Shown: positions 1 through 6,837 of the stretch, piece after piece
Position numbering within the stretch: position 1 is the first letter of the stretch
Layout of the letters: every line of letters begins with the position of its first letter
From: Planctomycetota bacterium
GTDB taxonomy: Bacteria; Planctomycetota; Phycisphaerae; UBA1845
Length of the DNA: 10,682 nt
NCBI GenBank assembly: GCA_022563055.1
Contig: JADFOB010000016.1
Location: forward strand, 1-10,682
Direction of reading: 5' to 3'
Notes under the pieces: generated by a model
Database searches by the model: none
Told to the model about the DNA's origin: nothing
What the model saw: the letters and a program-made list of their open reading frames with translations, nothing else
Translations under genes and position numbers: made by a program

Positions 1-54
1 ACAACCTCTGCGCTCTTGGCGCTCTTTGGGGAGTGAGGAATACGGGCAAACGGC

Positions 55-81
55 CAGGCGCTTCCTGATTGAAAGCGCCTG
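55..81 (-). terminator. Hairpin downstream of the Cys-rich lipoprotein gene, possible terminator
   Basis: A 9-bp perfect stem (CAGGCGCTT at 55-63, AAGCGCCTG at 73-81) closes a 9-nt loop about 49 nt past the stop codon of the minus-strand lipoprotein gene. Allowing one C-A mismatch, three more pairs extend it to 51-85. Position and strength suit transcription termination, but only a short T run follows on the minus strand. It could instead be another dispersed hairpin. Confidence 0.35.
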
Positions 82-129
82 ACCGTAGGACATTACTCGG
101 TTGCGTGCGTCACACCGCGTGCGAGTGGA

Positions 130-2211
130 TTAACCTTCGCACAGCGCCAGACATTCCTCCACGAACTCACGCCGGAGGACGTTGCACTCCGCCGGTTCGC
201 CGCCCGCATCCACGCACTCCCGGAAGACAGCCTGCCCCGCTAAACGGCACTCACTCTGACATGAACCCGGAGGATCACAGTGCTCGTCCAAACACTCCTC
301 GACGAACTCTCTCCGCAGAGCGTTGCACTCCTCCTCGTTGTCGATCTCGTCCATGCACTCGTCGAAGATTCCCTCGCCCTGTTCGTGGCACTCGCGCTCG
401 CACTCGCCGTGCGGGTCACAGTTCTCGCGCAGACAGTTCTCCACGAACTCACGCGCTAGGTCTTCACACTCTTCGACACTACCGCCTTCTTCGCGACACT
501 CCTCGAAAATCCCCCGGCCAAGCTCAAAGCATTCTCGCCGGCACTGGGCCGGTCCTTCACACTGCGTGTCGATACAATGTCCCACGAACTCGCGGGCCAG
601 CGCCTCACACTCTTCGACGCCGCCACCCTCTTCGCGACACTCTTCGAAGATCCGTCTTCCCTGCGCTAAGCATTCTCGCCGGCACTGGGCCGGTCCTTCA
701 CACTGCGTCTCGATACAATGTCCCACGAACTTGTGCGCGAGGGCTTCGCACTCTTCGAGGCTGCCGCCTTCTTGGCGACATTCATGGAAGATCTGCTCGC
801 CGTGTTCGAGGCAGCGTTCCCGACATTCGCCCGGGCCTTCGCACCGCTCCTCGATGCAGTTTCCAACGAACTCCTGCGCCAGCGCCTCGCAGTCGTCGAC
901 ATCGCCACCCTCTTCGAGGCAGTCATGGAGCACCTGCTCGCCGAGCTCCCGGCACTCCAGTACACACTCGTTGGGTGTGCCAACGCGGATGATCCTCATC
1001 CCGGTGGCACGGCGACCATCCTTCATCGCAACGACGAGCCTGACGGCATACTCACCGGGCTCGGTGTAGGCGTGGGTGACCCTGGCACCGGTGTTGGCAT
1101 TGCCGTCACCGAACCGCCAGTGCAAGAACTGGATGGGACCGCCGGGCGACACGTCTCCACGGAACTGCACGACCTGTCCCACGTCGGGTCGCTCGGGCTC
1201 GAGGCGAATCATGACCTCCAGCAGTTGTTCGGTAGAAACCTCGATGTCGGCGCTGGCTTGGTGCCCCTCGCCGTCGATAACCTCAGCCCGGAAGACATAG
1301 ATCCCCGGTACGACCAGATCCGCGACCGCCGTCCACGCCGGCAAGTTCTCGACGGGAACTTCCTCGGGGCCGACGATCCAAGACCATTCGACCTGGTCGT
1401 AAGGTCGGGCGCCGCCGAAAGCGACAGCCACCAGGACGACCGTCGTGCCGCCGTCCGGCCCAGGTCTGGCGGTGAAGTGCGGCCGAATGCCCAGCGGCAT
1501 GGGTCGAGGTCCGTCGCCGAACCTGGTCGCGAGCCCCTCGACGTCGACGGAGTCGAGACTGCACAAGTCCCGCAGAAGAGCGGTTGCCCTTTCGAGCGAG
1601 CCGCCACAGAGGGTCGGATCGGCGGCGGCGCCATCGCAGTTGAAGAACTCGTCGAGCACACGCCTAAGGGCGCGCAGTCTGCCGCAGAGGTTCGGTCGGC
1701 CCAACGCTCGGGCGTCCTCTGCGTCGCCGGCATCGTCGGCGTCAGCCTGCTCAGCCGGATCGGATACTTCCGTCACGCTTATGGCACCGTCGCTATTGAC
1801 GACCTCCGCGCGCACCGTACCGGCGTCCACGTCGTAGGCGAAGGTGGCTTCGCTCCTGTCGTCGATCTCCACCCGGAGCGGACGCTCCCGCTCATCCAAA
1901 GCCACCGAGACGGTCTCACCGCCCCCTCCGAGCAACAGATCGATCTGCGATATCCGCTGGATCCGCCCTTGCTCGTCCTTATCGCCGAAAACGGCGATTT
2001 CAGACCCGTCAGGCGTCTTGGCGGAAACCAGCAGTTTGCTGCCCGGCTCCTCGTTGAAGCTGATTAGCAGATCCTGAGCCCGTTCTCCATCGGCGTTCGA
2101 TCCAGCCTGTGCCGCCGGCGTACCCGAGTCGGTACATCCCGCACCGAGCAAGCCGATAGCCAGTAGACACCCGGTCAGGCCACACAGTACGCGTGCACGC
2201 AGTCCTATCAT
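130..2211 (-). CDS. Lipoprotein with PKD domain and six Cys-ladder repeats, function unknown
   Basis: This 693-residue protein begins with a short basic segment, a hydrophobic stretch and a lipobox-like LLGAGC, giving a probable lipidated Cys26 and export to the cell envelope. ATG is preceded by AAGGAG (2218-2223) with 6-nt spacing, so the start is well supported. Residues about 45-150 look beta-rich. Cysteines 176, 192, 202 and 217 lie in a small helical segment. Residues about 242-326 look Ig/PKD-like, and 334-411 are a clear PKD domain with WRFGDG and THAYTEPGEYAVRL. Residues 416-691 are six repeats of exactly 47 residues, each with six cysteines at offsets 0, 4, 15, 25, 36 and 41 (last one at 40) and the conserved core EFV. 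The array is Glu-rich and probably helical. PKD domains usually serve protein or glycan contacts outside the cell, and the even cysteines suggest disulfides. Both points are inference, and I do not recognise the repeat family. It is divergent from the beta-helix gene. Confidence 0.9.
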   Translation of the reverse strand: MIGLRARVLCGLTGCLLAIGLLGAGCTDSGTPAAQAGSNADGERAQDLLISFNEEPGSKLLVSAKTPDGSEIAVFGDKDEQGRIQRISQIDLLLGGGGETVSVALDERERPLRVEIDDRSEATFAYDVDAGTVRAEVVNSDGAISVTEVSDPAEQADADDAGDAEDARALGRPNLCGRLRALRRVLDEFFNCDGAAADPTLCGGSLERATALLRDLCSLDSVDVEGLATRFGDGPRPMPLGIRPHFTARPGPDGGTTVVLVAVAFGGARPYDQVEWSWIVGPEEVPVENLPAWTAVADLVVPGIYVFRAEVIDGEGHQASADIEVSTEQLLEVMIRLEPERPDVGQVVQFRGDVSPGGPIQFLHWRFGDGNANTGARVTHAYTEPGEYAVRLVVAMKDGRRATGMRIIRVGTPNECVLECRELGEQVLHDCLEEGGDVDDCEALAQEFVGNCIEERCEGPGECRERCLEHGEQIFHECRQEGGSLEECEALAHKFVGHCIETQCEGPAQCRRECLAQGRRIFEECREEGGGVEECEALAREFVGHCIDTQCEGPAQCRRECFELGRGIFEECREEGGSVEECEDLAREFVENCLRENCDPHGECERECHEQGEGIFDECMDEIDNEEECNALRREFVEECLDEHCDPPGSCQSECRLAGQAVFRECVDAGGEPAECNVLRREFVEECLALCEG
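133..966 (-). repeat. Six tandem 141-bp repeats encoding the 47-residue Cys-ladder units
   Basis: First cysteines fall at residues 416, 463, 510, 557, 604 and 651, an exact 47-residue (141-bp) period. At DNA level 530-590 matches 671-731 with a single mismatch over 61 bp, at exactly 141-bp offset, across the junctions of units 2/3 and 3/4. The outer units have diverged much more. The array therefore seems to have grown by internal duplication, with the central copies youngest or homogenised by gene conversion. It is a coding tandem repeat, not a CRISPR: there are no unique spacers. Confidence 0.9.
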
Positions 2212-2350
2212 GTTGGGCTCCTTTTCAAAACGCTTAACAGGTTCTCAGACGCTGGGTTCTTAATCACCCCTACTGAGGATTCTAACGCTCGCGCAAGTGG
2301 CCGATTGCAAGAAAAACTTCCGGCAACCACCACGACCGCAAACACGCCCC

Positions 2351-2437
2351 GAGCCGCAGGCTTTAGCCTGCGCGATGCCAGGATCGCCGTGGCGTCGGCG
2401 ACTTTCGTGGATTCGCGCGGGCTAAAGCCTGCGGCTC
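2351..2437. repeat. REP/BIME-like inverted pair
   Basis: Two 24-bp arms, 2351-2374 and 2414-2437, are reverse complements with one mismatch and a 39-bp spacer. Each arm is itself nearly self-complementary around GCAGGCTTTAGCCTGC, so each can fold alone or the pair can fold together. This nested symmetry is typical of REP sequences paired as BIME/REPIN units, usually moved by IS200-like RAYT transposases. No RAYT gene is in the window. Similar motifs are, to my recollection, common in planctomycete genomes. Confidence 0.75.
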
Positions 2438-2570
2438 AGATACCGCGAAACGTATGAAACACGGTACCGGTTGAACTGCCTGGGAGCTTGCTTGTATTCG
2501 CCCATCGCCGCGGAATAGAATCAGGGTCCGCGCAATGCCGGGTCGAGCGGAAGCGCATGGGGGCACACTC

Positions 2571-2690
2571 TATGACTGCGCGCAGACGTGCGACGTGCAT
2601 TCGGAGCCCCAAGCGTAAGCGCGGGGTCGTTGACCGGTCGCTTGCGCTCCCGGCTCGGATCAGCGCTGCGGCATTACGTACCGTCATTTA
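2571..2690. mobile_element. Palindromic MITE-like element, copy A (116 bp between TA dinucleotides)
   Basis: The element has a core hairpin (left arm from 2604 with GAGCCCCAAGCGTAAGCG, right arm ending GGCTCGGATC near 2661) inside longer imperfect inverted ends (ATGAC at 2572, GTCAT at 2683-2687). Its right end read outward, TAAATGACGGTACGTAATG, resembles the end of copy B (TAAACCACCGTGCGCAATG). A 27-nt segment (2601-2627) is identical, inverted, to 5338-5364 in copy C. It encodes no protein, so any movement would be in trans. It lies directly before the ribosome-binding site of the beta-helix gene and could alter that gene's leader. Confidence 0.65.
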
Positions 2691-2705
2691 GGTTAGGAAA
2701 GAGGC

Positions 2706-4376
2706 ATGGATCGAAAAGGTTCGACGATTGCACTCGTCGCGATGGCACTGGCGGCCATGGCTGCCAGTGGCTCCGCGGTGGGGGAAGACATCTTCGTCGA
2801 CGAGAATGCCACCGGGACGGAACCGATCGGAGAAACCTGGTGTACAGCCTATACGGACCTCCAGGCAGCCCTCGCAGTCGCCGGTCCCGGCGCTGTGATC
2901 CGTGTGGCCAACGGCACCTACACACCAACCGCGCCGGACGGTGACCGACTAATCAGCTTCCAACTCGCCAACGGTGTTGAGCTACGCGGCGGCTTTGCGG
3001 GATGCGGCGCGCCCGATCCGAATTTTCACGACCCCGTCGCCTTTGAAACGATTCTAAGCGGCGATCTCAACGGCGACGACGACACCGGCGGCGACAACAG
3101 CGAAAACAGCTTACACGTGGTGACCGGTGACGGCATTGACGAAACGGCTGTCCTCGACGGGTTTACGATCACAGCCGGCCACGCGAACGGCGGGAATCCG
3201 AGCGACCGCGGCGGCGGCATCTTCATCTTCTTCCGTCAAAGCAGCCCGACGATCAGCAACTGTGTGATCCGTGGCAATCACGCGCCGGGCAACGGCGATC
3301 CCGGATTGGGCAAGGGCGGTGGAATGTACGGCAGCGCGAACACCGGAACATTGACGGGTTGCGTCTTTGCGGACAACAGTGCTACCAACGGCGGGGGGCT
3401 CTACAACGTTTCTCAGAGCAGCCCGACAGTTGTCGACTGCCTATTCGAGAGCAACGAGGCGACGGTTCTTGGTGGTGGAGCCATCAATGTCTCCGGCGAA
3501 CCGAGCTACACCGGCTGCACGTTCCGCTATAACACCGCGGCGGGGGGTGGTGGAATGGCCAACGTGTCGTCCAGCAGCCCCACGATTACGAACTGCGTGT
3601 TCACCGAAAACACCGCCGCAGGAGGCGTGTCGCCCAGCGGCGGTGCCATCTACGATCAGGGCAGCGATCCAGTCGTGGCGAATTGTCTGTTCAACGGCAA
3701 CACCGCAGGAGCCAAGGGCGGCGGTATCACTCACATCTTGGGGGGGAGCCTGGCACTCCTGAACTCAACGTTTAGCCACAACTCGGCTGGGCTCACCGGT
3801 GGTTTACGCGCGACATCCGGCGACATTGCGGTGACGAGCTGTGTCTTCTGGAACAACACCGACGACGGCGGCTCCGGCGAATCGGCCCAGATTCTCTTAT
3901 CCGGCATCGGGTTGCTCAGCGTGGATTATTCCTGCGTGCAAGGTCTTACCGGCTCGCTGGGCGGCGTGGGGAACATCGGCGACGATCCTGTTTTCCTGGA
4001 CGAAGATGGAGACGACAACATCGACGGAACGCCGGACGATAACTTGAGACTCGCAGCCGGTTCGCCCTGCATCAACACCGGCGCACCGGGTTTCCCCGTG
4101 GAACTCGGGACAACCGACCTCGACGGTCAACCGCGTCTGGCGGGCTGCCGCGTGGACATGGGTGCCTACGAAACTGATACGGTTCAGTTGCCAAATGACT
4201 TCGACGCGAACGGGACTGTTGACCTTGCCGACTTTGCGGCGTTTGAGATATGCTTCGGCTTTGCGTCCGGGAACCCGGCGTGGCTAAGTACCTGTCTGTG
4301 CGTCTTCGACTTCGACGCCAGTGACAAGATCGACCTCGCCGACTACGCCGCCTTCCAAACCGACCTGGACCCCTAA
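2706..4376 (+). CDS. Secreted right-handed beta-helix protein with dockerin-like C-terminus
   Basis: The 556-residue product has a Sec signal peptide (basic start, hydrophobic residues 8-20, likely cleavage after AVG at 26). About residues 28-70 match the usual opening of these proteins (VDENATG, then DLQAAL and a VANGTYTP-like turn). Residues about 140-410 hold repeated beta-helix coils of the type SSPTISNCVIRGN, GGGMYGSANT, TLTGCVFADNSA, as in Pmp-like and parallel beta-helix proteins. TDLDGQPRL followed by DMGAYE (residues 470-489) is the choice-of-anchor Q signature. Two calcium-loop motifs follow, DFDANGTVDLADFAAF from residue 498 and DFDASDKIDLADYAAF from 535, resembling the dockerin-like modules common in planctomycete exported proteins. 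The role is probably extracellular or surface glycan binding or adhesion; no catalytic residues were identified. ATG follows AGGAAAGAGG closely. The start lies just after MITE copy A. Confidence 0.9.
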   Translation: MDRKGSTIALVAMALAAMAASGSAVGEDIFVDENATGTEPIGETWCTAYTDLQAALAVAGPGAVIRVANGTYTPTAPDGDRLISFQLANGVELRGGFAGCGAPDPNFHDPVAFETILSGDLNGDDDTGGDNSENSLHVVTGDGIDETAVLDGFTITAGHANGGNPSDRGGGIFIFFRQSSPTISNCVIRGNHAPGNGDPGLGKGGGMYGSANTGTLTGCVFADNSATNGGGLYNVSQSSPTVVDCLFESNEATVLGGGAINVSGEPSYTGCTFRYNTAAGGGGMANVSSSSPTITNCVFTENTAAGGVSPSGGAIYDQGSDPVVANCLFNGNTAGAKGGGITHILGGSLALLNSTFSHNSAGLTGGLRATSGDIAVTSCVFWNNTDDGGSGESAQILLSGIGLLSVDYSCVQGLTGSLGGVGNIGDDPVFLDEDGDDNIDGTPDDNLRLAAGSPCINTGAPGFPVELGTTDLDGQPRLAGCRVDMGAYETDTVQLPNDFDANGTVDLADFAAFEICFGFASGNPAWLSTCLCVFDFDASDKIDLADYAAFQTDLDP

Positions 4377-4418
4377 TGCTCCGACACACCTGAAGTGATG
4401 GAGGAAGTTCTCCTAAGT

Positions 4419-4497
4419 GTGCCACTCCCGTGCCGGTAGTGCCGCTCGTCGTGACGCCCACATGCGAGCAAGCACACCGCTCACGGAGCAGTGGCAC
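4419..4497. repeat. GTGCCACT palindromic repeat, copy 1
   Basis: The ends are inverted: GTGCCACTCCCGTG at 4419-4432 pairs with CACGGAGCAGTGGCAC at 4482-4497, allowing a 2-nt gap. The inside is GC-rich with further GTGCC motifs. Length and termini resemble the element at 8769-8847. It lies 42 bp past the beta-helix stop codon, where it could also act as a terminator or mRNA 3' stabiliser; that role is inference. Confidence 0.5.
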
Positions 4498-4520
4498 CCA
4501 ACAGAACCCATCGTTTGGCC

Positions 4521-4580
4521 GGCGTCGACGCCATAACTCGGCAAGTGAATTGGCCGCTTCGTTGTCGAGTTCGCTTCATG
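4521..4580 (+). repeat. 60-bp direct repeat, left copy (IS 3'-end remnant)
   Basis: The 60 bp at 4521-4580 match 6551-6610 without gaps, 52 of 60 identical by hand count. The right copy encodes the last residues of the transposase (GVDAIGRQVNRPLRC) and its stop. The left copy reads GVDAITRQVNWPLRC in the same phase but continues past the position of the stop. Similarity stops abruptly on its 5' side, so it looks like the truncated end of an older related IS. Confidence 0.75.
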
Positions 4581-4843
4581 GTAACTCTTCAGCCGTCTGC
4601 AATGTCGGCGTCGGGTAGACGTGGTCATGGTCGGTGACCAGGTTGGTTTGGAGGGCATTGCGAATAACCTCGGTGGCCCCAAGCCTGCGGTAAGCGATTA
4701 GTGAAGAAACGTAAGCCCCGTCAGAGGCGAAAGTCCTCTAGCCCTAAGCCAAGCGTAGTTTGAGCGATTCTTTGCAGAAAAAGACTCGAAATGCGTTCGG
4801 TAAAGCGTTAGAATGCTGTGCCAAAGAAACGACACTCTTACGC

Positions 4844-4850
4844 AAGGAGG
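4844..4850 (+). promoter_or_regulatory. Ribosome-binding site that sets the transposase start
   Basis: AAGGAGG lies 8 nt before an in-frame GTG at 4859. The open frame extends 33 codons further upstream to a TTG at 4760, but no Shine-Dalgarno sequence is seen there. The GTG is therefore preferred as the start. Confidence 0.75.
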
Positions 4851-4858
4851 CATTTCGA

Positions 4859-6598
4859 GTGAACAACAGCATACGCAAACAACTCGCCCGTGGCAAGCGG
4901 AAAAACCAGTACCGTCTCCGAGACATCGAAGGGGAGGATCAGCCCCACCCGATGTTCTCGGCAAGCAACATCAAGTATGAGCTGGCGGACAAGACCCGCG
5001 GGCTGGTCTGCGGAGGAATCGGGGCGATACACACCCTCGCACGGCAACGCGGGCTCCTGGACGCCATCGACAAGCGGTTGCACCTGCTCAAGATTCACAA
5101 GCCCTACCACGAATCCGATCACGTGCTCAACATCGCCTACAATCTCCTCTGCGGCGACCAATGCCTGGAACATATCGAACTGCGCCGCAACGACGAAGTC
5201 TTTGCCGACGGGTCCGTGACGGAATCGGCGGCCCGCCGGTCGGGATATCGAAACGGGCGACAACATGGATGCGCCACGCAATCAGAGCCCCGAGCGTCAG
5301 CGAGCGGGTTCTCTGGCGCGACGCCGGCACCGGTGAAACCCCGCGCTTACGCTTGGGGCTCCGATGAGTGCCGCCGGAAGTGTTACGCACCCCTTGCCGA
5401 CGCCCTCGGGGCGCAGCGAATTCCCGATCCCACCACAGCCGGCGACTTCTGTCGGCGTTTCAAGGCGCACCATGTAGAGACTCTCATGGAGACCATCAAC
5501 GAGGTTCGCGTCGGGGTCTGGCGCAAGCAGCCGGAGGCGTTTTTCGATCTGGCCGTCATCGACGGCGACGGCACGCTGGCCGAGACGACCGGACAGTGCA
5601 AAGAGGGTATGGACATCTCCTACAAGGGGCCGTGGGGATACCATCCATGGATCATCTCGTTGAACAACACGGGCGAGCCGCTCTACCTGGTCAACCGAAG
5701 CGGGAACAGGCCGTCGCACGAAGGCGCGACTCCGCGTTTCAACAGTGCGATCGATCTTTGCCTTGGCGCGGGCTTCAAGCGTGTCCTCCTTCGCGGCGAT
5801 ACGGACTTTACGCAAACCAAAGCCCTCGATGACTGGCACGGGCGGGGCGTGCAATTCATCTTCGGCATGGATGCGACGAAGAATCTCGTCGAGATGGCCG
5901 AAAGTCTGGAAAACAAGGCGTTCAAGCCGCTCAAGCGAAAGCCGAAGTACACTGTCAAAACCCAACCTCGCCAGCGGCCTCGTAATGTCAAGGAAGCCAT
6001 CGTGAAGGAGCGTGAGTTTGAGAACATCCGACTTCAATCGGAAGACGTGGCCGAGTTCGACTACGCACCGGGGCATTGCCGTCGAAGCTATCGCATCGTG
6101 GTGGTTCGCAAAAACCTCACGGTCGAGCGTGGCGAGTGGGCGTTGTTCGATGACGTACGTTACTTCTTCTACATCACGAACATTCGCAGCCGGACGCCCG
6201 CCAGTATTGTGAAGTGGGCCAATGGTCGCTGCAATCAGGAAAAACTGATCGGCCGGCTCAAGGGCGGCATTGGGGCGTTGGACATGCCGGTGGACAACTG
6301 GGTGAGCAACTGGGCCTACATGGTGATGGCCTCACTGGCGTGGACGCTGAAAAGTTGGTTCGCGCTGTCGTTGCCGGAGTGCGGACGGTGGCGGAAGAAG
6401 TACAAGTCGGAGAAGGAGAAGGTGCTGCGTATGGAATTCCAGACGTTTCGCAACGCGTTCATGAACATTGCGACCCAGGTGATTCGGACGGGGCGTCGTA
6501 TTGTTTATCGCGTGCTGGCATGGAGTCCGTGGTTGGAGGTGTTCTTACGCGGCGTTGACGCCATAGGTCGGCAAGTGAATCGCCCGCTACGGTGTTGA
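4859..6598 (+). CDS. IS1380-family transposase with a 64-residue in-frame insertion
   Basis: From GTG the product has 579 residues. IS1380-type features are IPDPTTAGDFCRRF (188-201), the first catalytic Asp in VIDGDGTLAETTG (D235 or D237), the second in LRGDTDF (D314) and the Glu in NGRCNQEKLIGRLKGG (E461). This gives a complete DDE set for an RNase H-like transposase. Residues 118-181 do not belong to the family: they are encoded by a palindromic element bounded by a 9-bp direct repeat. Removing 192 nt restores DEVFADALGAQRIPDPTTAG, the expected continuous motif, and leaves about 515 residues, a usual length. The frame is open throughout, so a full protein can be made. Whether it folds and transposes with the insert, which lies before the catalytic core, is unknown. 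Confidence 0.9.
   Translation: MNNSIRKQLARGKRKNQYRLRDIEGEDQPHPMFSASNIKYELADKTRGLVCGGIGAIHTLARQRGLLDAIDKRLHLLKIHKPYHESDHVLNIAYNLLCGDQCLEHIELRRNDEVFADGSVTESAARRSGYRNGRQHGCATQSEPRASASGFSGATPAPVKPRAYAWGSDECRRKCYAPLADALGAQRIPDPTTAGDFCRRFKAHHVETLMETINEVRVGVWRKQPEAFFDLAVIDGDGTLAETTGQCKEGMDISYKGPWGYHPWIISLNNTGEPLYLVNRSGNRPSHEGATPRFNSAIDLCLGAGFKRVLLRGDTDFTQTKALDDWHGRGVQFIFGMDATKNLVEMAESLENKAFKPLKRKPKYTVKTQPRQRPRNVKEAIVKEREFENIRLQSEDVAEFDYAPGHCRRSYRIVVVRKNLTVERGEWALFDDVRYFFYITNIRSRTPASIVKWANGRCNQEKLIGRLKGGIGALDMPVDNWVSNWAYMVMASLAWTLKSWFALSLPECGRWRKKYKSEKEKVLRMEFQTFRNAFMNIATQVIRTGRRIVYRVLAWSPWLEVFLRGVDAIGRQVNRPLRC
5202..5402. mobile_element. Palindromic MITE-like element, copy C, inside the transposase gene
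   Basis: The element (5211-5393, 183 bp) is flanked by TTGCCGACG at 5202-5210 and 5394-5402, the pattern of a 9-bp target duplication. Its ends are imperfect inverted repeats (GGGTCCGTGAC from 5209 and, inverted, GGGTGCGTAAC ending near 5392), with CGGCGGC conserved further in on both sides. The core hairpin pairs 5285-5310 with 5337-5361 (GAGCCCCGAGCGTCAGCG against CGCTTACGCTTGGGGCTC). Its right arm is identical over 27 nt, inverted, to copy A. Net gain is 192 nt, a multiple of three, with no stop in the host frame. Confidence 0.8.
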
Positions 6599-6610
6599 GT
6601 TCGCTTCATG
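6551..6610 (+). repeat. 60-bp direct repeat, right copy (transposase 3' end)
   Basis: This copy covers the last 15 codons of the transposase, its stop codon and 12 bp beyond. It matches 4521-4580 in direct orientation, with two fully conserved blocks, GCAAGTGAAT and GAGTTCGCTTCATG. Recombination between the two copies would delete the transposase. Confidence 0.75.
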
Positions 6611-6714
6611 ATGCCGGGGTAGGGAAGTCCCGGTCCGCGTAGGCCCCCAACAAGTACGAGGTGTGAGCCTGACAAGAGAACCACCGAGTGCCACAATGCC
6701 GGCCCCGATGGCGG

Positions 6715-6748
6715 GCGGGCTGGTCCGCGCTCGAACCGGCCGGCCCGC
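6715..6748 (-). terminator. GC-rich hairpin between convergent transposase and dehydratase genes
   Basis: GCGGGC (6715-6720) pairs with GCCCGC (6743-6748), and GGT (6722-6724) with ACC (6735-6737). It lies in the 239-bp gap where the transposase and the minus-strand dehydratase converge, so it could stop transcription from either side, but there is no T tract. Just left of it, 6679-6709 (AACCACCGAGTGCCACAATG and onward) resembles the end of MITE copy B, so the hairpin may be part of a decayed repeat. Confidence 0.3.
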
Positions 6749-6837
6749 GCCGCGGCGAAGAAACCAATCGTTGTTCGCTTGTTTTGGGACTAGTAGGCAC
6801 CGTTTCAGAGGGATCGCCGTGAACGGGCATCAGTGAG

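Larger units (their letters stand above)
2212..2705. other. Divergent intergenic region with two palindromic repeats
   Basis: This 494-bp gap separates two outward-transcribed genes for exported proteins and must hold both promoters. Toward the lipoprotein, TAGAAT on the minus strand (2279-2284) could be a -10 box. The only TTGCAA upstream (2305-2310) is 20 nt away, so this promoter is a weak guess. The rest is mostly repeats: a REP-like pair at 2351-2437 and a MITE-like element at 2571-2690 that ends 15 nt before the beta-helix start codon. Between them, 2528-2540 resembles the end sequence of the MITE family and may be a fragment. I see no convincing gene here. Confidence 0.6.
4377..4858. 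other. Region between beta-helix gene and transposase: repeats and IS leader
   Basis: This 482-bp stretch holds a palindromic element (4419-4497), one copy of a 60-bp direct repeat whose partner spans the 3' end of the transposase gene (4521-4580), and the presumed IS left end and leader. AGAGG/CCTCT around 4725-4740 can form a small hairpin. TAGAAT at 4809-4814 is a possible -10 box for the transposase, with no clear -35 partner. The open frame continues upstream of 4859 to a TTG at 4760, but that start has no ribosome-binding site. I see no independent gene. Confidence 0.5.
4521..6610 (+). mobile_element. IS1380-type insertion sequence region (approximate bounds)
   Basis: The transposase type marks an insertion sequence. 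The bounds given are only those of the 60-bp direct repeats on either side. I could not find a convincing terminal inverted repeat or target duplication of the IS itself, so the true ends may lie between 4581 and 4859 on the left and near 6600-6650 on the right. The direct repeats suggest this IS landed next to or replaced part of an older relative. Confidence 0.4.

Noticed and set aside
133..966. CRISPR-like periodic repeats
   Set aside because: The 141-bp period is continuous coding repeat without unique spacers, and it matches the 47-residue protein unit exactly.
69..992. Plus-strand open frame of 307 codons, rich in Arg, Pro and Thr
   Set aside because: It is antisense to the Cys-ladder repeats, and its own repetitiveness comes from the 141-bp period. 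There is no ribosome-binding site or domain.
718..2067. Long plus-strand open frame (449 codons) opposite the lipoprotein gene
   Set aside because: It lies wholly antisense to a gene with lipobox, PKD domain and exact cysteine repeats. Its translation shows no domain and reflects GC-rich codon bias of the real strand.
4760..4858. N-terminal extension of the transposase from a TTG start
   Set aside because: No Shine-Dalgarno sequence there, while AAGGAGG sits at ideal spacing before the in-frame GTG at 4859.
5297..6076. Minus-strand open frame of 259 codons inside the IS
   Set aside because: It is antisense to the conserved transposase catalytic core, with no recognisable motif of its own.
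4581..6650. Terminal inverted repeats of the IS itself
   Set aside because: Comparing the sequence before 4859 with the inverse of that after 6598 gave only short scattered matches. I cannot support exact IS ends.
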